From an uncultured Methanobrevibacter sp. (GTDB taxonomy: Archaea > Methanobacteriota > Methanobacteria > Methanobacteriales > Methanobacteriaceae), in assembly GCF_946408925.1 (NCBI RefSeq), contig NZ_CAMJUE010000002.1, positions 38,998 to 102,997 of the forward strand: DNA of 64,000 bases, read 5' to 3'. Shown here one piece after another: positions 42,328-51,140 of this stretch. The translations under genes were made by a program, and so were the position numbers. The notes beneath the pieces were generated by a model that worked only from the letters and a program-made list of their open reading frames with translations, ran no database searches and was not told the origin of the DNA. Within the stretch, counting starts at the first letter, position 1, and each line of letters starts with the position of its first letter.

Positions 42328-42978
42328 ATGAATATTAACTTAAAAAAATTCAATAGATATGTTATATATCTAATTTCATTATTCATTATATCTCTTGGAG
42401 CATCACTGTCAATCAAGGCGAATCTTGGAACATCTCCACTGATTTGCATTCCCTACGTTTCAAGTCTGATTGTAAATCTGAGTGTTGGAACAACCAGTTT
42501 CATATTCAGCATAATCTTAATAGCAATACAGGTAATCCTTTTAGGAAGCGGTTTTGAAAAGCGTCAATTCCTGCAAATTGTTGTCGGAACAATTTTTTCA
42601 CTCTTCATTGATGTTACGTTGATGTTGATAAGCTTCATAAATCCGACAGATTACATATCACAAATATTTATATTGCTTTTAAGCTGTGTTGTGATGGCTT
42701 TCGGAGTATTGCTTGAAGTCAAAACGGAAGTGGTTTTCATTCCTGGTGACGGATTCATTGTGGCAATAGCTAAAGTCTTAAAAAGAGAATTCGGCAAGGT
42801 AAAACCTTATTGTGATGTGTCATTTGTGATAACTGCGGTTATTTTGTCATTCGTATTTCTGGGTTATATTGCAGGAGTTCGTGAAGGTACTGTGATTTCA
42901 GCATTAATTATTGGACCTATTGTCAGAATATTCAAAAAATATATTGGAAAATATGTTGATGGTCTAATCGAGGTTTAG
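42328..42978 (+). CDS. YczE/DUF6198-type integral membrane protein
   Basis: 216 residues with five to six membrane helices. The N-terminal ISLGASLSIKANLGTSPLICIP and the later IDVTLMLISF and FIPGDGFIVAIAK with GKVKPYCDVSFV are typical of the YczE/YyaS membrane family (YitT-like). Substrate unknown. Probably repressed by the divergent MarR protein via the palindrome between them. Its 3' end overlaps the convergent HxlR gene by 15 bases. Confidence 0.85.
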   Translation: MNINLKKFNRYVIYLISLFIISLGASLSIKANLGTSPLICIPYVSSLIVNLSVGTTSFIFSIILIAIQVILLGSGFEKRQFLQIVVGTIFSLFIDVTLMLISFINPTDYISQIFILLLSCVVMAFGVLLEVKTEVVFIPGDGFIVAIAKVLKREFGKVKPYCDVSFVITAVILSFVFLGYIAGVREGTVISALIIGPIVRIFKKYIGKYVDGLIEV

Positions 42979-43344
42979 GCTATTGGTGTAACTTTCTAAT
43001 ATTTCTCTTTTAACATCATCATTCAATTTGCTGCAATCCAATTCATTTAAAGAGTAAACGCTTAATTCATAAAGTATTCTATTTGTTTTCAAACCCTTTT
43101 CAAGAAGAACATAGGATGTCTTGTTTCGTGTTTTTTCATCATTGTTTACTTTTTTGATTAATTCATTTTCTTCCATATATTTCAATGTTTGGGATAATAC
43201 ATGATTGCTTAATGTAGGATTAGAGTCCTGAAACTCTGTAAAATGTTTTTTACCTCTAAACATATCCATCAATATGCATAAAACCCATTTTCTGCTGAAA
43301 AAATCCAGTGAATCGCTGACCGGACAGATATCATCAATATTCAT
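42964..43344 (-). CDS. HxlR-family transcriptional regulator
   Basis: 126 residues. CPVSDSLDFFSRKWVLCILM with Cys 6 is the HxlR N-terminus, followed by the winged helix NPTLSNHVLSQTLKYMEENELIKKV and a wing with KTRNKTSYVLLEKG. HxlR proteins sense redox or electrophile stress, often through the conserved Cys. The palindrome GTAATTTTAAAATTAC at 43382-43397 lies just before its start, between it and the divergent NTF2-like gene. Confidence 0.9.
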   Translation of the reverse strand: MNIDDICPVSDSLDFFSRKWVLCILMDMFRGKKHFTEFQDSNPTLSNHVLSQTLKYMEENELIKKVNNDEKTRNKTSYVLLEKGLKTNRILYELSVYSLNELDCSKLNDDVKREILESYTNSLNLD

Positions 43345-43381
43345 AATAATTAATTTGTTGGCGAAATTATATAGGTTTTAG

Positions 43382-43397
43382 GTAATTTTAAAATTAC
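43382..43397. promoter_or_regulatory. Perfect 16-bp palindrome, putative HxlR operator
   Basis: GTAATTTTAAAATTAC sits between the divergent HxlR gene (start 43344) and the NTF2-like gene (start 43414), 37 bases from one and 17 from the other; HxlR proteins bind such AT-rich palindromes. Confidence 0.6.
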
Positions 43398-43413
43398 AGA
43401 TTCTTTTTAAGTA

Positions 43414-43821
43414 ATGATATTTCAATTATTGAATATGAGATCTGATATTAGTGAATATGAAGCTGTTGAAAAGGCGGCAGAAAAATTCGTAAAAAGTGTG
43501 GCTGAAGGAAACAGTAAATATGCAAGAGAACTGTTCGTAGATGAAGCGGTACTCTTCGGATACCTTGACGGGGACTTGGAACACGGTTCTATTGAACAGT
43601 TCTATGACAATGTCGACAGTGTCGCTGCAGGTGATGAGTTTAAAGGAAGAATTGATGTTATTCTTTTGGAAGAAACATTGGCTGTAGTAAGGGTTCTTGA
43701 AGAAAGCTGGGGCGGAAGGATAGACTTCACCGATGTGCTTTTAATGTTAAAGATGGATGGTGAATGGAAAGCCGTTGCAAAGGCATACAATCAAAATTCA
43801 AACACCATTCAAAAAGAATAA
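43414..43821 (+). CDS. NTF2-like (putative lumazine-binding/SnoaL-like) protein
   Basis: 135 residues. EAVEKAAEKFVKSVAEGNSKYARELFVDEAVLFGYLDGDLEHGSIEQFYDNV followed by RIDVILLEETLAVVRVLEESWGGRIDFTDVLLMLKMDGEWKAVAKAY is a complete NTF2-type cone fold. An in-frame ATG at 43435 (MRSDISEY) is an alternative start. Small-molecule binding or isomerase function is possible. Divergent from an HxlR regulator, which probably controls it. Ends in a 12-bp hairpin terminator. Confidence 0.82.
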   Translation: MIFQLLNMRSDISEYEAVEKAAEKFVKSVAEGNSKYARELFVDEAVLFGYLDGDLEHGSIEQFYDNVDSVAAGDEFKGRIDVILLEETLAVVRVLEESWGGRIDFTDVLLMLKMDGEWKAVAKAYNQNSNTIQKE

Positions 43822-43843
43822 TAAGGTCAATACCTTATTATTC
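43816..43843. terminator. Bidirectional hairpin terminator
   Basis: GAATAATAAGGT (43816-43827) and ACCTTATTATTC (43832-43843) form a perfect 12-bp stem with the loop CAAT. Both convergent stop codons lie in or next to the stem. Confidence 0.75.
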
Positions 43844-44947
43844 AAACAAATCAGCCACATCAACCAATAACTCTGGAATATCCAACTGTTGAGTGCAGAT
43901 ATCTACACAGCTTCCGCATAGGGTACATGATGAAGCCGGAGCTGCAGTTGCAGTTATTATTCCGTAATTGGCATGATTTGCAACTAGTGAATGTAATTTC
44001 TCGCTGTTGTATAAATTGAACAGGTCCGGAATCGGTATTCCCATTTCACATTCCTTGATGCAATAATTGCAGAAACTGCAGTCAATGGCCATTGTCTTTT
44101 TGATTTCACGAGCCATCTTCATTAAAAACCTGTGCTCATCTTTATCAATATTTTTAAAATCTTTGAATGTTTCACAATTTTCTTTCATTTGTTCAAGAGA
44201 ATTAATTCCGCTTAAAACTATTGAAACATTTTCCTGTGAACCTGCAAACCTTAAACTCCATTCGGGTATGGATGCATCCGAATATTCATCAAACTGATTT
44301 TTAACGCTGTCATCAACATTTACCAATGTTCCGCCTTTAATAGGTTCCATGACAATTATTTCAAGGTCATATTTTACACATAGGTCATGCAGTTTTTTAG
44401 ATTGGATTCTTTGGTCATGCCAGTCCATGAAATTCAATTGAATCTGCACAACATCGATTATGTCTGAATATTTCTCAAGCACCTCTTCAAGAACATCCGC
44501 CTTGTCATGAAAACTGAATCCAATTTTAAGGGCTTTTCCTTCTTCTTTTGCTTTTTGAATATATTCGAAGCTTTTTGCACTTTCAGCAACATTAATAAAT
44601 ACTTTATTGATATTGTGAATCAGTAACACATCAAAATAATCGATTCCTAATCTTTCAAGCATCTCATTGACTAAATCATCATTATCTGATTCTTTTGTAA
44701 GCAGCCATGTCGGTATTTTGTCGGCTATTCGATAGGATTCTCTCGGATATCTTTCAACCAATGCCTTTTTAAGAGCATTTTCTGATTTTTCATCATGATA
44801 GGCATATGATGTGTCAAAGTAATCGAATCCCTGTTCCATATAATAGTCGACCATTCGGGTAAACTCGTCCATTTCAATTGTTCCGGGGTCATTTGGGTCT
44901 ATTTGTGGAAGTCTCATAGCTCCAAAACCTAATATTGTATCGTTCAT
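43838..44947 (-). CDS. Aldo/keto reductase with C-terminal [4Fe-4S] domain (second copy)
   Basis: 369 residues; same plan as the 20.3-kb reductase: ILGFGAMRLPQIDPND, YFDTSYAYHDEKSE with the catalytic Tyr, DVLLIHNINK, LSGINSLEQMKEN and C-terminal CSFCNYCIKECEMGIPIP and CTLCGSCVDICTQQL. The two share a common layout but differ enough to be an old duplication or separate acquisition. GGAGATAAT before ATG. It faces a 450-base AT-rich gap. Confidence 0.9.
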   Translation of the reverse strand: MNDTILGFGAMRLPQIDPNDPGTIEMDEFTRMVDYYMEQGFDYFDTSYAYHDEKSENALKKALVERYPRESYRIADKIPTWLLTKESDNDDLVNEMLERLGIDYFDVLLIHNINKVFINVAESAKSFEYIQKAKEEGKALKIGFSFHDKADVLEEVLEKYSDIIDVVQIQLNFMDWHDQRIQSKKLHDLCVKYDLEIIVMEPIKGGTLVNVDDSVKNQFDEYSDASIPEWSLRFAGSQENVSIVLSGINSLEQMKENCETFKDFKNIDKDEHRFLMKMAREIKKTMAIDCSFCNYCIKECEMGIPIPDLFNLYNSEKLHSLVANHANYGIITATAAPASSCTLCGSCVDICTQQLDIPELLVDVADLFE

Positions 44948-45400
44948 ATTATCTCCTTTTATTTATTATTTGGTTTTAGATATATTAATGTTGTGATTGT
45001 TAACAATTTTTTATATTTTTAGAATGTAAAAATTAAATGGTATTAATTTTATTTAATTATTTTTTTATTTTTATGTAACTTAATTATTACATTTCTTAAT
45101 ATTTTTTAGAGTTTTTACTAGTTATTAAATTATTTTCATTATGGATTTGTTTATTTATAATGATTATTCATGATAAATCATGACTTATTTTGACATATGC
45201 TTGAACAATGTTTATTTTTATCTATTTTTTAGATATATTTATATAGTATTTTTAATAATTTTTATATGGAAATTATTCATTTTTCAAAAAATTGAATACT
45301 CTGTATATTTTCAGAGCATCCAGTTCTAAATTTTTTTGGAGTTTTAATCTTCATTTAAAAACACATGAATTAATGCTCTTATCATTTTGGAGAGGAAAAA
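44948..45400. other. AT-rich intergenic region upstream of the fdh-like remnant
   Basis: No coding sequence on either strand. A TATA-like TTTATATAGTA lies at about 45239-45249. CTCTG and CAGAG (45300-45322 area) form a 5-bp hairpin, and the near-palindrome TCATGATAAATCATGA occurs near 45168-45183. It probably contains the old promoter of the formate dehydrogenase-like operon. Confidence 0.4.
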
Positions 45401-46456
45401 ATGGTTGAAATCAAGCATACATTATGTCCTTCATGTAGTGTCGGATGTGGTATTAGTATTATCACAAATGGGGATGAAATTGGAACATTTCCATATAAAA
45501 GACACCCGATTAATGAAGGAAAAAATTGTTTAAATGGCAGAAAGTCAATCGAAATATATAAAAATAGATTAGTAAATCCGATGATTTCTAATTCAGAAAC
45601 TGATTTGGACAATGCGATAAATTCTATTGTTCGGGAATTGAAATCAAAAAATGCAGATAAAATTACTATAATTTCATCTGGAAACAATACCAATGAAGAG
45701 TTGGAATCAATTAAAAACTTTGCAGATTCAAAAAACTATAACTTTGCAATTTATGCAGATAATATGAAAGGTTATGGGGGTGTGGCAAGTTATGACGAAA
45801 TAGAATCTGCATCAAAAGTATTTGTAATTGGAGACATTCTATATAAAAATCCATTAGCCGGAAGAAGAATCGTTCACGCAAAAAAGAACGGGGCAAAAAT
45901 CATTGCAAATTGATTGGAAGAGGAGTCTATAACATTTAACATTGCAGATGAATGCAATACATTAAATGTAGAAGAATTTGTCAGTAGCATTAAAGGGCAA
46001 TTGGATGATTCTTCAATAATATTGTTCAATTATCTGGATTCATTCGATGATTTTGATGTAATAGTGGATGCGGCAGAATCTGCTAATGCAAAAATCTTGC
46101 CATTATACAGTAATTGCAATACTAAAGGCGCATTAAAAATTGAAAACGCAAAACCGATTGATGAAATAAAAGAATTATTGTCAAATACAGATATGTTGCT
46201 TGTTTTCAATGATGATATCATTAATGAAATCGACTTTGATTATCAATCAATTTCAACAATTATAACTTTTGCCCCATGTTTGAATGATACTGCAAAAATC
46301 TCAAATATTATAGTTCCTATCAAATCATGGTTGGAAGTTGCCGGATCATTCACTAATGCAATTGGAGATGTACAAGAATTTACTCCTGCGGTAAATATTG
46401 ATGAGGATATTTTAAGTGAAATTGAGATAATAGAAAAACTATCAGGCAATTTATAG
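45401..46456 (+). pseudogene. Formate dehydrogenase alpha-like gene with in-frame TGA
   Basis: One frame of 352 codons broken by TGA at 45911-45913. The first part (170 aa) has the N-terminal cluster motif HTLCPSCSVGCGISI, KRHPINEGKNCLNGR and NPLAGRRIVHAKKNGAKIIAN; after the stop the frame continues LEEESITFNIADECNTLNVE to IIVPIKSWLEVAGSFTNAIGDVQEF. It resembles a compact FdhA- or FmdB-like molybdopterin protein of about 350 aa, not the full 680-aa FdhA. The TGA is not at the Sec/Cys catalytic position of FdhA. Also possible: a two-piece gene, since TTG at 45914 follows directly, but no RBS is seen. Confidence 0.7.
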
Positions 46457-46466
46457 AGGTGTAAAT

Positions 46467-47420
46467 ATGAGTTATGTTTTAGCAAAATCTCAAAACAAGG
46501 AAATTCACAAAGCAGGGGAATGTGAAGGAGCAGTAACCAGTATATTCAAATACTTGCTCGATGAAGGTCTTGTCGATGGAGTGTTGGCTATCAAACCGGG
46601 TGATGATATCTATGACGGAGTACCAACATTCATAACAGACTCACAGGATTTAATTGGTGCTGCGGGTTCATACCACTGTGCTCCAACAATGGTTGGAAAC
46701 ATCATTCAGAAATACTTATTTGACAAGAAAGTTGCAGTTGCGGTAAAACCGTGCGACATGCGATCCATTGATGAACTTATTAAAAGATATAAAATTAACA
46801 AAAACAATATCTACACTGTTGGTTTGAATTGTGGAGGAACTGTATCTCCAATCACCGGAAGAAAAATGATAGAATTATTCTATGATGTTAACCAGGATGA
46901 TGTGGAAAGTGAAGAAATCGACAAAGGACAATTCATAATTGAACTAAAAGACGGAACAGAAAAGGGTGTAAAAATCCATGATTTGGAAAACGAAGGATAT
47001 GGACGCCGTGACAATTGTCAAAGATGTGATGTTAAAATCCCTAGAAAAGCAAACATTGCCTGTGGAAACTGGGGAGCTGAAGACGGTTGGACATTCATTG
47101 AAATCAACGATGAAAAGGGTCAAAGTCTGATTGATGGTGCTAAAAAAGCAGGAATACTTGAAACAAAATCTCCTGCTGAACCGGCTGTTGAAGGAAGATT
47201 AAAAGTTGAGGGCATCATGAAAAAAATGGCAAGCAAGGTTCAAAATGCCAAATACCCATCAGTCAGTGAAATGGATGAATGGAACCGATGTATAGGATGT
47301 TATGCCTGCCGTGATGTGTGTCCGGAGACGTCAACATTTTCAGCAGCAATAGCTGTCATGCTACACGCCAAGATGAGTACTGCTAGTGCCAATATTATTG
47401 ATTTAATTTTCATTTTTTAA
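46467..47420 (+). pseudogene. fdhB: Formate dehydrogenase beta subunit, 3'-truncated and fused to inverted foreign DNA
   Basis: FdhB/FrhB-family protein reading AGECEGAVTSIFKYLLDEGL, APTMVGNIIQKYL, VAVKPCDMRSIDELIK, VGLNCGGTVSP and RRDNCQRCDVKIPRKANIACGNWGAEDGW, then EWNRCIGCYACRDVCPE. Normal FdhB continues for about 90 residues with the second cluster. Here the frame after RDVCPE runs into unrelated DNA (TSTFSAAIAVMLHAKMSTAS) that is the reverse strand of a signal-peptide coding region, ending at 47420. The second cluster is lost. Normal partner of the alpha-like gene 10 bases upstream. Translation may still occur but the product would lack its electron path. Confidence 0.75.
47300..47413 (-). 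CDS. 5' end of a secreted-protein gene, inverted into fdhB (fragment)
   Basis: On the minus strand GGAGG (47421-47425) precedes ATG 47413. The frame reads MKIKSIILALAVLILACSMT and AIAAENVD, a complete Sec-type signal peptide with an A-x-A cleavage site, then runs into reversed fdhB sequence (VSGHTSRQA) and stops at 47300. Start, RBS and signal peptide are intact, but the mature protein is missing, so this is the broken-off head of a gene for a secreted protein, perhaps an adhesin-like one. The junction lies at about 47326-47331. Confidence 0.65.
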   Translation of the reverse strand: MKIKSIILALAVLILACSMTAIAAENVDVSGHTSRQA

Positions 47421-47481
47421 CCTCCGTAGTTAATATTATATTTTTTCAAAGTTAAAAATATGTCCAAATGGAGTTGTTAAT

Positions 47482-48018
47482 ATGAAAATTGTAGTATTAA
47501 AGGGAAGTCCAAATAAACATGGATCATCAAATTTGTTGGCTGATAATTTCAAAAAAGGAGCTATAGGGGCAGGTCACACCATAACTGAAATCGACACAGC
47601 TCACTGTAATGTTTCACCATGTATTGGATGTGTAAACTGTGGTTATGAGGGTGAATGTGTTTTAAATGATGATATGGATGTTTTTCGTGAACAAATCCTT
47701 GAATCAGACATGATAGTATTTGTCACACCACTATATTATTATGGAATGACTGCTCAGCTTAAAACAGTAATTGACAGGTTCTGTTCTAGAAATTTCTCTA
47801 TCCAGCAAAAGCATTTGAAATCAGCATTGCTGAGTGTTGCATACAACAGCGATGACTGGACATTTGAGTCTTTGGAGTCTCATTATGATACGTTGATACG
47901 TTATCTTAATTTAGAAGATTGCGGGCGGGTTTTAGGATATGGTTGTGGAACCTTATCAATGACCGAGTTTTCAAAATATCCAAATGGTGCCTATGAATTT
48001 GGAAAAAATTTAAAATAG
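47482..48018 (+). CDS. Flavodoxin-fold NADPH-dependent FMN reductase / iron-sulfur flavoprotein
   Basis: 178 residues. VVLKGSPNKHGSSNLLADNF is the FMN phosphate loop, HCNVSPCIGCVNCGYEGECVLNDDM carries the Cys-rich motif of iron-sulfur flavoproteins, and MIVFVTPLYYYGMTAQLKTVIDRF the flavin-ring loop. These proteins shuttle electrons between ferredoxin and small acceptors. GGAG lies before the ATG. AGGGAT/ATCCCT after the stop (48016-48037) forms a short terminator hairpin. Confidence 0.9.
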   Translation: MKIVVLKGSPNKHGSSNLLADNFKKGAIGAGHTITEIDTAHCNVSPCIGCVNCGYEGECVLNDDMDVFREQILESDMIVFVTPLYYYGMTAQLKTVIDRFCSRNFSIQQKHLKSALLSVAYNSDDWTFESLESHYDTLIRYLNLEDCGRVLGYGCGTLSMTEFSKYPNGAYEFGKNLK

Positions 48019-48065
48019 GGATTAAATCTCATCCCTTTCATTATTACAATAATTTAAAATTATAT

Positions 48066-48707
48066 TTATTTTAAAACAATATTTTTGTCAATCATTTCAA
48101 TTAAAATCTGATTGATTGGATTTTTCAGAGATAATGGATGCTCTTTTTGATAATCCAGACTTAATGGTAAAATTCTAAAACTTGACATGCACTGGTCAGT
48201 TGACCTCAATGCAAAATACGCCTTATATTCACCATCAAAAATGTTAATCATCAATCCAACATCTTCTGTGCGTTCATGACCGGAAATACCTTCTTCAGCA
48301 TAAATTTTGAATTTTTTAACCATGTCTGCTGTGATTAATCCGTACTCCATCAGATACTCGTATTCATCCTCTTCCAAATCATAGTCGCTATATTCAATAA
48401 TCTCATCACAGTCACTGTCTGGAATGAACAGATTTGGTGTGCAGTATCCTAAAGAAATGTAAATTCCGTCATGGTCCAGTGCCTTGGATATGATGTCAAA
48501 GTATAAGTTGTCAAGAGGTTGTGACTTATATGGGTCGCCTAATATCTCAGGCACTGTGTGTGTCAGTCCGCCTTCCTCTATAACTGTGCAGTAAAAATGT
48601 TTTTCGCCAAGATAACCTGCGGTGGCTGCTTTTTCAATCGTTTTTTTAATGTCGATATTATCGGCGTTTTCTATCCGTTTAACTGTTTCCAATGTTTGAT
48701 TAATCAT
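48066..48707 (-). CDS. Unrecognised protein (about 213 aa)
   Basis: Acidic soluble protein without known motif. It has EYSDYDLEEDEYEYLMEYG near the middle and SLDYQKEHPLSLKNPINQIL at the C-terminus. I place the start at ATG 48707, after GTGGTTAAA; the frame is open to a GTG at 48716. Order on the minus strand is DUF2115 protein, LOG protein, then this gene, with a 26-base gap to the LOG gene, suggesting one operon. Function unknown. Confidence 0.65.
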   Translation of the reverse strand: MINQTLETVKRIENADNIDIKKTIEKAATAGYLGEKHFYCTVIEEGGLTHTVPEILGDPYKSQPLDNLYFDIISKALDHDGIYISLGYCTPNLFIPDSDCDEIIEYSDYDLEEDEYEYLMEYGLITADMVKKFKIYAEEGISGHERTEDVGLMINIFDGEYKAYFALRSTDQCMSSFRILPLSLDYQKEHPLSLKNPINQILIEMIDKNIVLK

Positions 48708-48733
48708 TTTAACCACTTTTTAGCTAGTTTTTA

Positions 48734-49279
48734 TTATTCTCGTATTTCCATATCATTTAAATGATTGAAAATTTCATCAATTGAGGTGGCCACTTTGAAA
48801 AGCTCTTCCTGTTTGTATAGAAAACCCTTCTCACCCATTTCATCAATCATTTTAAGCATTGTGTCGTAAAAATGATTGATGTTGAATATAATGATTTCCT
48901 TATCGTGCTGTTTTAATTTGCGGAGAGTAATTATTTCAAAAAACTCATCCATTGTGCCGATGCCGCCTGGAGAGATTATAAATACATCTGAATTTTCCAG
49001 AAACTTCTGTTTTCTCTCATCCATTGAATCAACATATATGAATTCACTGCACTTTTGGCATAGCGGTTCAAAATTTCCAATCCATTCAGGAGCAATTCCA
49101 ATTGATTTTCCATTACTGTCATGCACTCCATGGGCACATGCGCCCATCATTCCTGTGTCTCCACCACCGAATACAAGAGTATGATTGTTTTCGGCTAATT
49201 TACAACCTAAATCATAGGCTTCGTCAGTGTAGATTGAATCGGTTTTGGGACTTCCTGATCCATATAGGCAAATATTCAT
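48734..49279 (-). CDS. LOG-family protein (cytokinin riboside phosphohydrolase-like)
   Basis: About 181 residues. ICLYGSGSPKTDSIYTDEAYDLG, LVFGGGDTGMMGACAHGVHDSNG and the PGGIGTMDEFFEIITLRKL motif are diagnostic for the LOG/TIGR00730 family of Rossmann-fold enzymes that hydrolyse nucleoside 5'-monophosphates to base and ribose phosphate. AGGAG is followed by an ATG at zero distance (49288), so the ATG at 49279 is the better start. Flanked by two genes of its strand. Confidence 0.9.
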   Translation of the reverse strand: MNICLYGSGSPKTDSIYTDEAYDLGCKLAENNHTLVFGGGDTGMMGACAHGVHDSNGKSIGIAPEWIGNFEPLCQKCSEFIYVDSMDERKQKFLENSDVFIISPGGIGTMDEFFEIITLRKLKQHDKEIIIFNINHFYDTMLKMIDEMGEKGFLYKQEELFKVATSIDEIFNHLNDMEIRE

Positions 49280-49291
49280 AACTGTCATCTC

Positions 49292-49843
49292 CTAAATATC
49301 GGGTGTTTGCTCAGCAAGGCATAAATGGCAAATTGCATTAACATTGTCCTTTTGATTGTCTTTAACTGGGCAGAAAAATTCCCCGTTTTTTTCTTCAACA
49401 AATAAACTTCCTGGAAATTCACTTCCCACAGGGTGAATAGGTTCTTCTAAAATGAATGTGGTGTATAATGCTGTAATAACATATATCAATGGGAATTTAT
49501 CATCATCGGCATTTCCCAGCCTTTCCTTTTCAAAAGTTCTCTCAAGCATCGGAAAGGAAGTGTCAAAGGATTTTTTGTCAATGTTTGTATTCTCATAATC
49601 ACTGAATTCTTTCACTTCATTCATTCGCATTATGAAATACTTTATGTATACTTTCAGGTATTTTTCACGGTAATTTTTCTGAACATATTCTCCATCTTTT
49701 CTCATACGGGCTGTAGCCATCATTAAATCTTGAACTGAAATTATACGGGCATATTTTTTAAGTATTTCCATTAATTCATCTTTTGAAACATTTTTGTTTA
49801 CGGATAATTCTTTTAGTTCACCTAATATGTCTTCAGCTTCCAT
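49292..49843 (-). CDS. DUF2115-family protein
   Basis: 183 residues. It has the methanogen-typical DUF2115 pattern: VQKNYREKYLKVYIKYFIMRM, EPIHPVGSEFPGSL and the C-terminal Cys motif FFCPVKDNQKDN with AICHLCLAEQTPDI (C-x-V-K...C-x-x-C), which could bind metal. Found mainly in methanogens; function unknown. It starts the minus-strand group that runs through LOG and the unrecognised gene. Confidence 0.85.
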   Translation of the reverse strand: MEAEDILGELKELSVNKNVSKDELMEILKKYARIISVQDLMMATARMRKDGEYVQKNYREKYLKVYIKYFIMRMNEVKEFSDYENTNIDKKSFDTSFPMLERTFEKERLGNADDDKFPLIYVITALYTTFILEEPIHPVGSEFPGSLFVEEKNGEFFCPVKDNQKDNVNAICHLCLAEQTPDI

Positions 49844-49915
49844 AAATCTATTATAAAATTCAATAAATAAATACTTTAATAATCAATTCAATATACTAAT
49901 AAGTAGGTTGATTGT

Positions 49916-50560
49916 ATGGCAGAAAATTTTATCGAGATTTCAAAAGAAAATATTGAAAATGTTGAAAATGCATTGAAAGTGAATTCTGATTATAAGTTGA
50001 AAAACACTAAATTCGATGTTAAGACCTTTGAAAAAGGAAAGGATATAGTTTTAATCCAGTATGTGGCTAATGTCGAAAATGAATTGGTGTTCAATACAAA
50101 AATGGAAAATGGAAAGTACTATATTTCAGAAACTTTTGATTTGTTCCTGGACAATATTATTAACGGCAATGTTTCACGGGATGTGTTCCAGTCTGTTAGC
50201 AGTTACTTCTATGATGTTATAGAAAATCCGGATAAAGATTTCAATGATGAAAAAGAAGAACTGATAAACTTTTTGCTATTAACTGAAGAATATGAGGAAG
50301 ACGATTTACAAAATAAGTTGGATGCCTCTAAAATTCGTGAAGATTATAAAAATGATTATGACATGATTTATAATGAGGATTCTTTAAACAGGGTTCAAAA
50401 AAGTCTTGCTTTAAAGGAATTGGTTCATATGTCAATATGTCAGGTTGTTAATGACCTGGAATTGTTTTTCACAAGACCTTCCAACTTAACTCCTGAGGAA
50501 AATGCTGAAAAGAACCGTCAGGAGGCAAAGGCATTGGAAAATGAAATGCAGTTGTCCTAA
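49916..50560 (+). CDS. Hypothetical protein (214 aa)
   Basis: Acidic soluble protein with no known family. Two beta-rich segments (LKNTKFDVKTFEKGKDIVLIQYV and FNTKMENGKYYISETFDL) are followed by helices (VSRDVFQSVSSYFYDVIENP and RVQKSLALKELVHMSICQVVNDL). It lies 55 bases before a winged-helix protein and may be co-transcribed. No membrane segment. Confidence 0.6.
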   Translation: MAENFIEISKENIENVENALKVNSDYKLKNTKFDVKTFEKGKDIVLIQYVANVENELVFNTKMENGKYYISETFDLFLDNIINGNVSRDVFQSVSSYFYDVIENPDKDFNDEKEELINFLLLTEEYEEDDLQNKLDASKIREDYKNDYDMIYNEDSLNRVQKSLALKELVHMSICQVVNDLELFFTRPSNLTPEENAEKNRQEAKALENEMQLS

Positions 50561-50615
50561 ATATTTAAGTATTATTAAATTCATAATAATTATTATCAAT
50601 TAACCGGCTGATTAT

Positions 50616-51083
50616 ATGATAAATATTACTCGTAATGAAGATGTGGTCTTAAAACAGATTAAAATATTCAATATAGAATATCCTGACGGAGTTCCAATAA
50701 ATTTGCTTAAAAAGGAGTTGGGATTTCATGAGTATGACTTAGTTCAAATCTTGGAAGAACTTCAGGATAAAGGATTGGTTATTTTTAAGGATAAAAAGGC
50801 TAATTTATCTGAAAGCGAAAAAGAAATCAACACAGTTAATTCCAAACAGGATTTGGAAGAACTGGAACTGAACCAAAAAGAAAAAGATTCATATAAATTA
50901 ATTCAGGAGCTGGTTGATGATAAAAACCTTGTTTCCAAATATACTTTGGAAGGTCATTTGTTATATGGGGATTTGGAGCTTACAAACTTCAGAATGTACC
51001 ATATTATATTGTCTCTTCAAAATAAAGGGCTTTTAAAAACTATCACTAAGGATGATGGGGAATATTATCTGTTGGTGGAATAA
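50616..51083 (+). CDS. Winged-helix-type protein (155 aa)
   Basis: Two similar halves, each with a helix-turn-helix look: TRNEDVVLKQIKIFNIEYPDGVPINLLKKELGFHEYDLVQILEELQDKGLVIFKDKKANLS in the first and LIQELVDDKNLVSKYTLEGHLLYGDLELTNFRMYHIILSLQNKGLLKT in the second. The repeated L...LQ.KGL pattern with a following strand is a typical wing. It could bind DNA or RNA. Ends 118 bases before nikR, whose region holds a large inverted repeat. Confidence 0.65.
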   Translation: MINITRNEDVVLKQIKIFNIEYPDGVPINLLKKELGFHEYDLVQILEELQDKGLVIFKDKKANLSESEKEINTVNSKQDLEELELNQKEKDSYKLIQELVDDKNLVSKYTLEGHLLYGDLELTNFRMYHIILSLQNKGLLKTITKDDGEYYLLVE

Positions 51084-51140
51084 TATTTTTAATATTTTTC
51101 ATAATATTTAAGTAATATTATTTTTCAATTTAATCATAAT

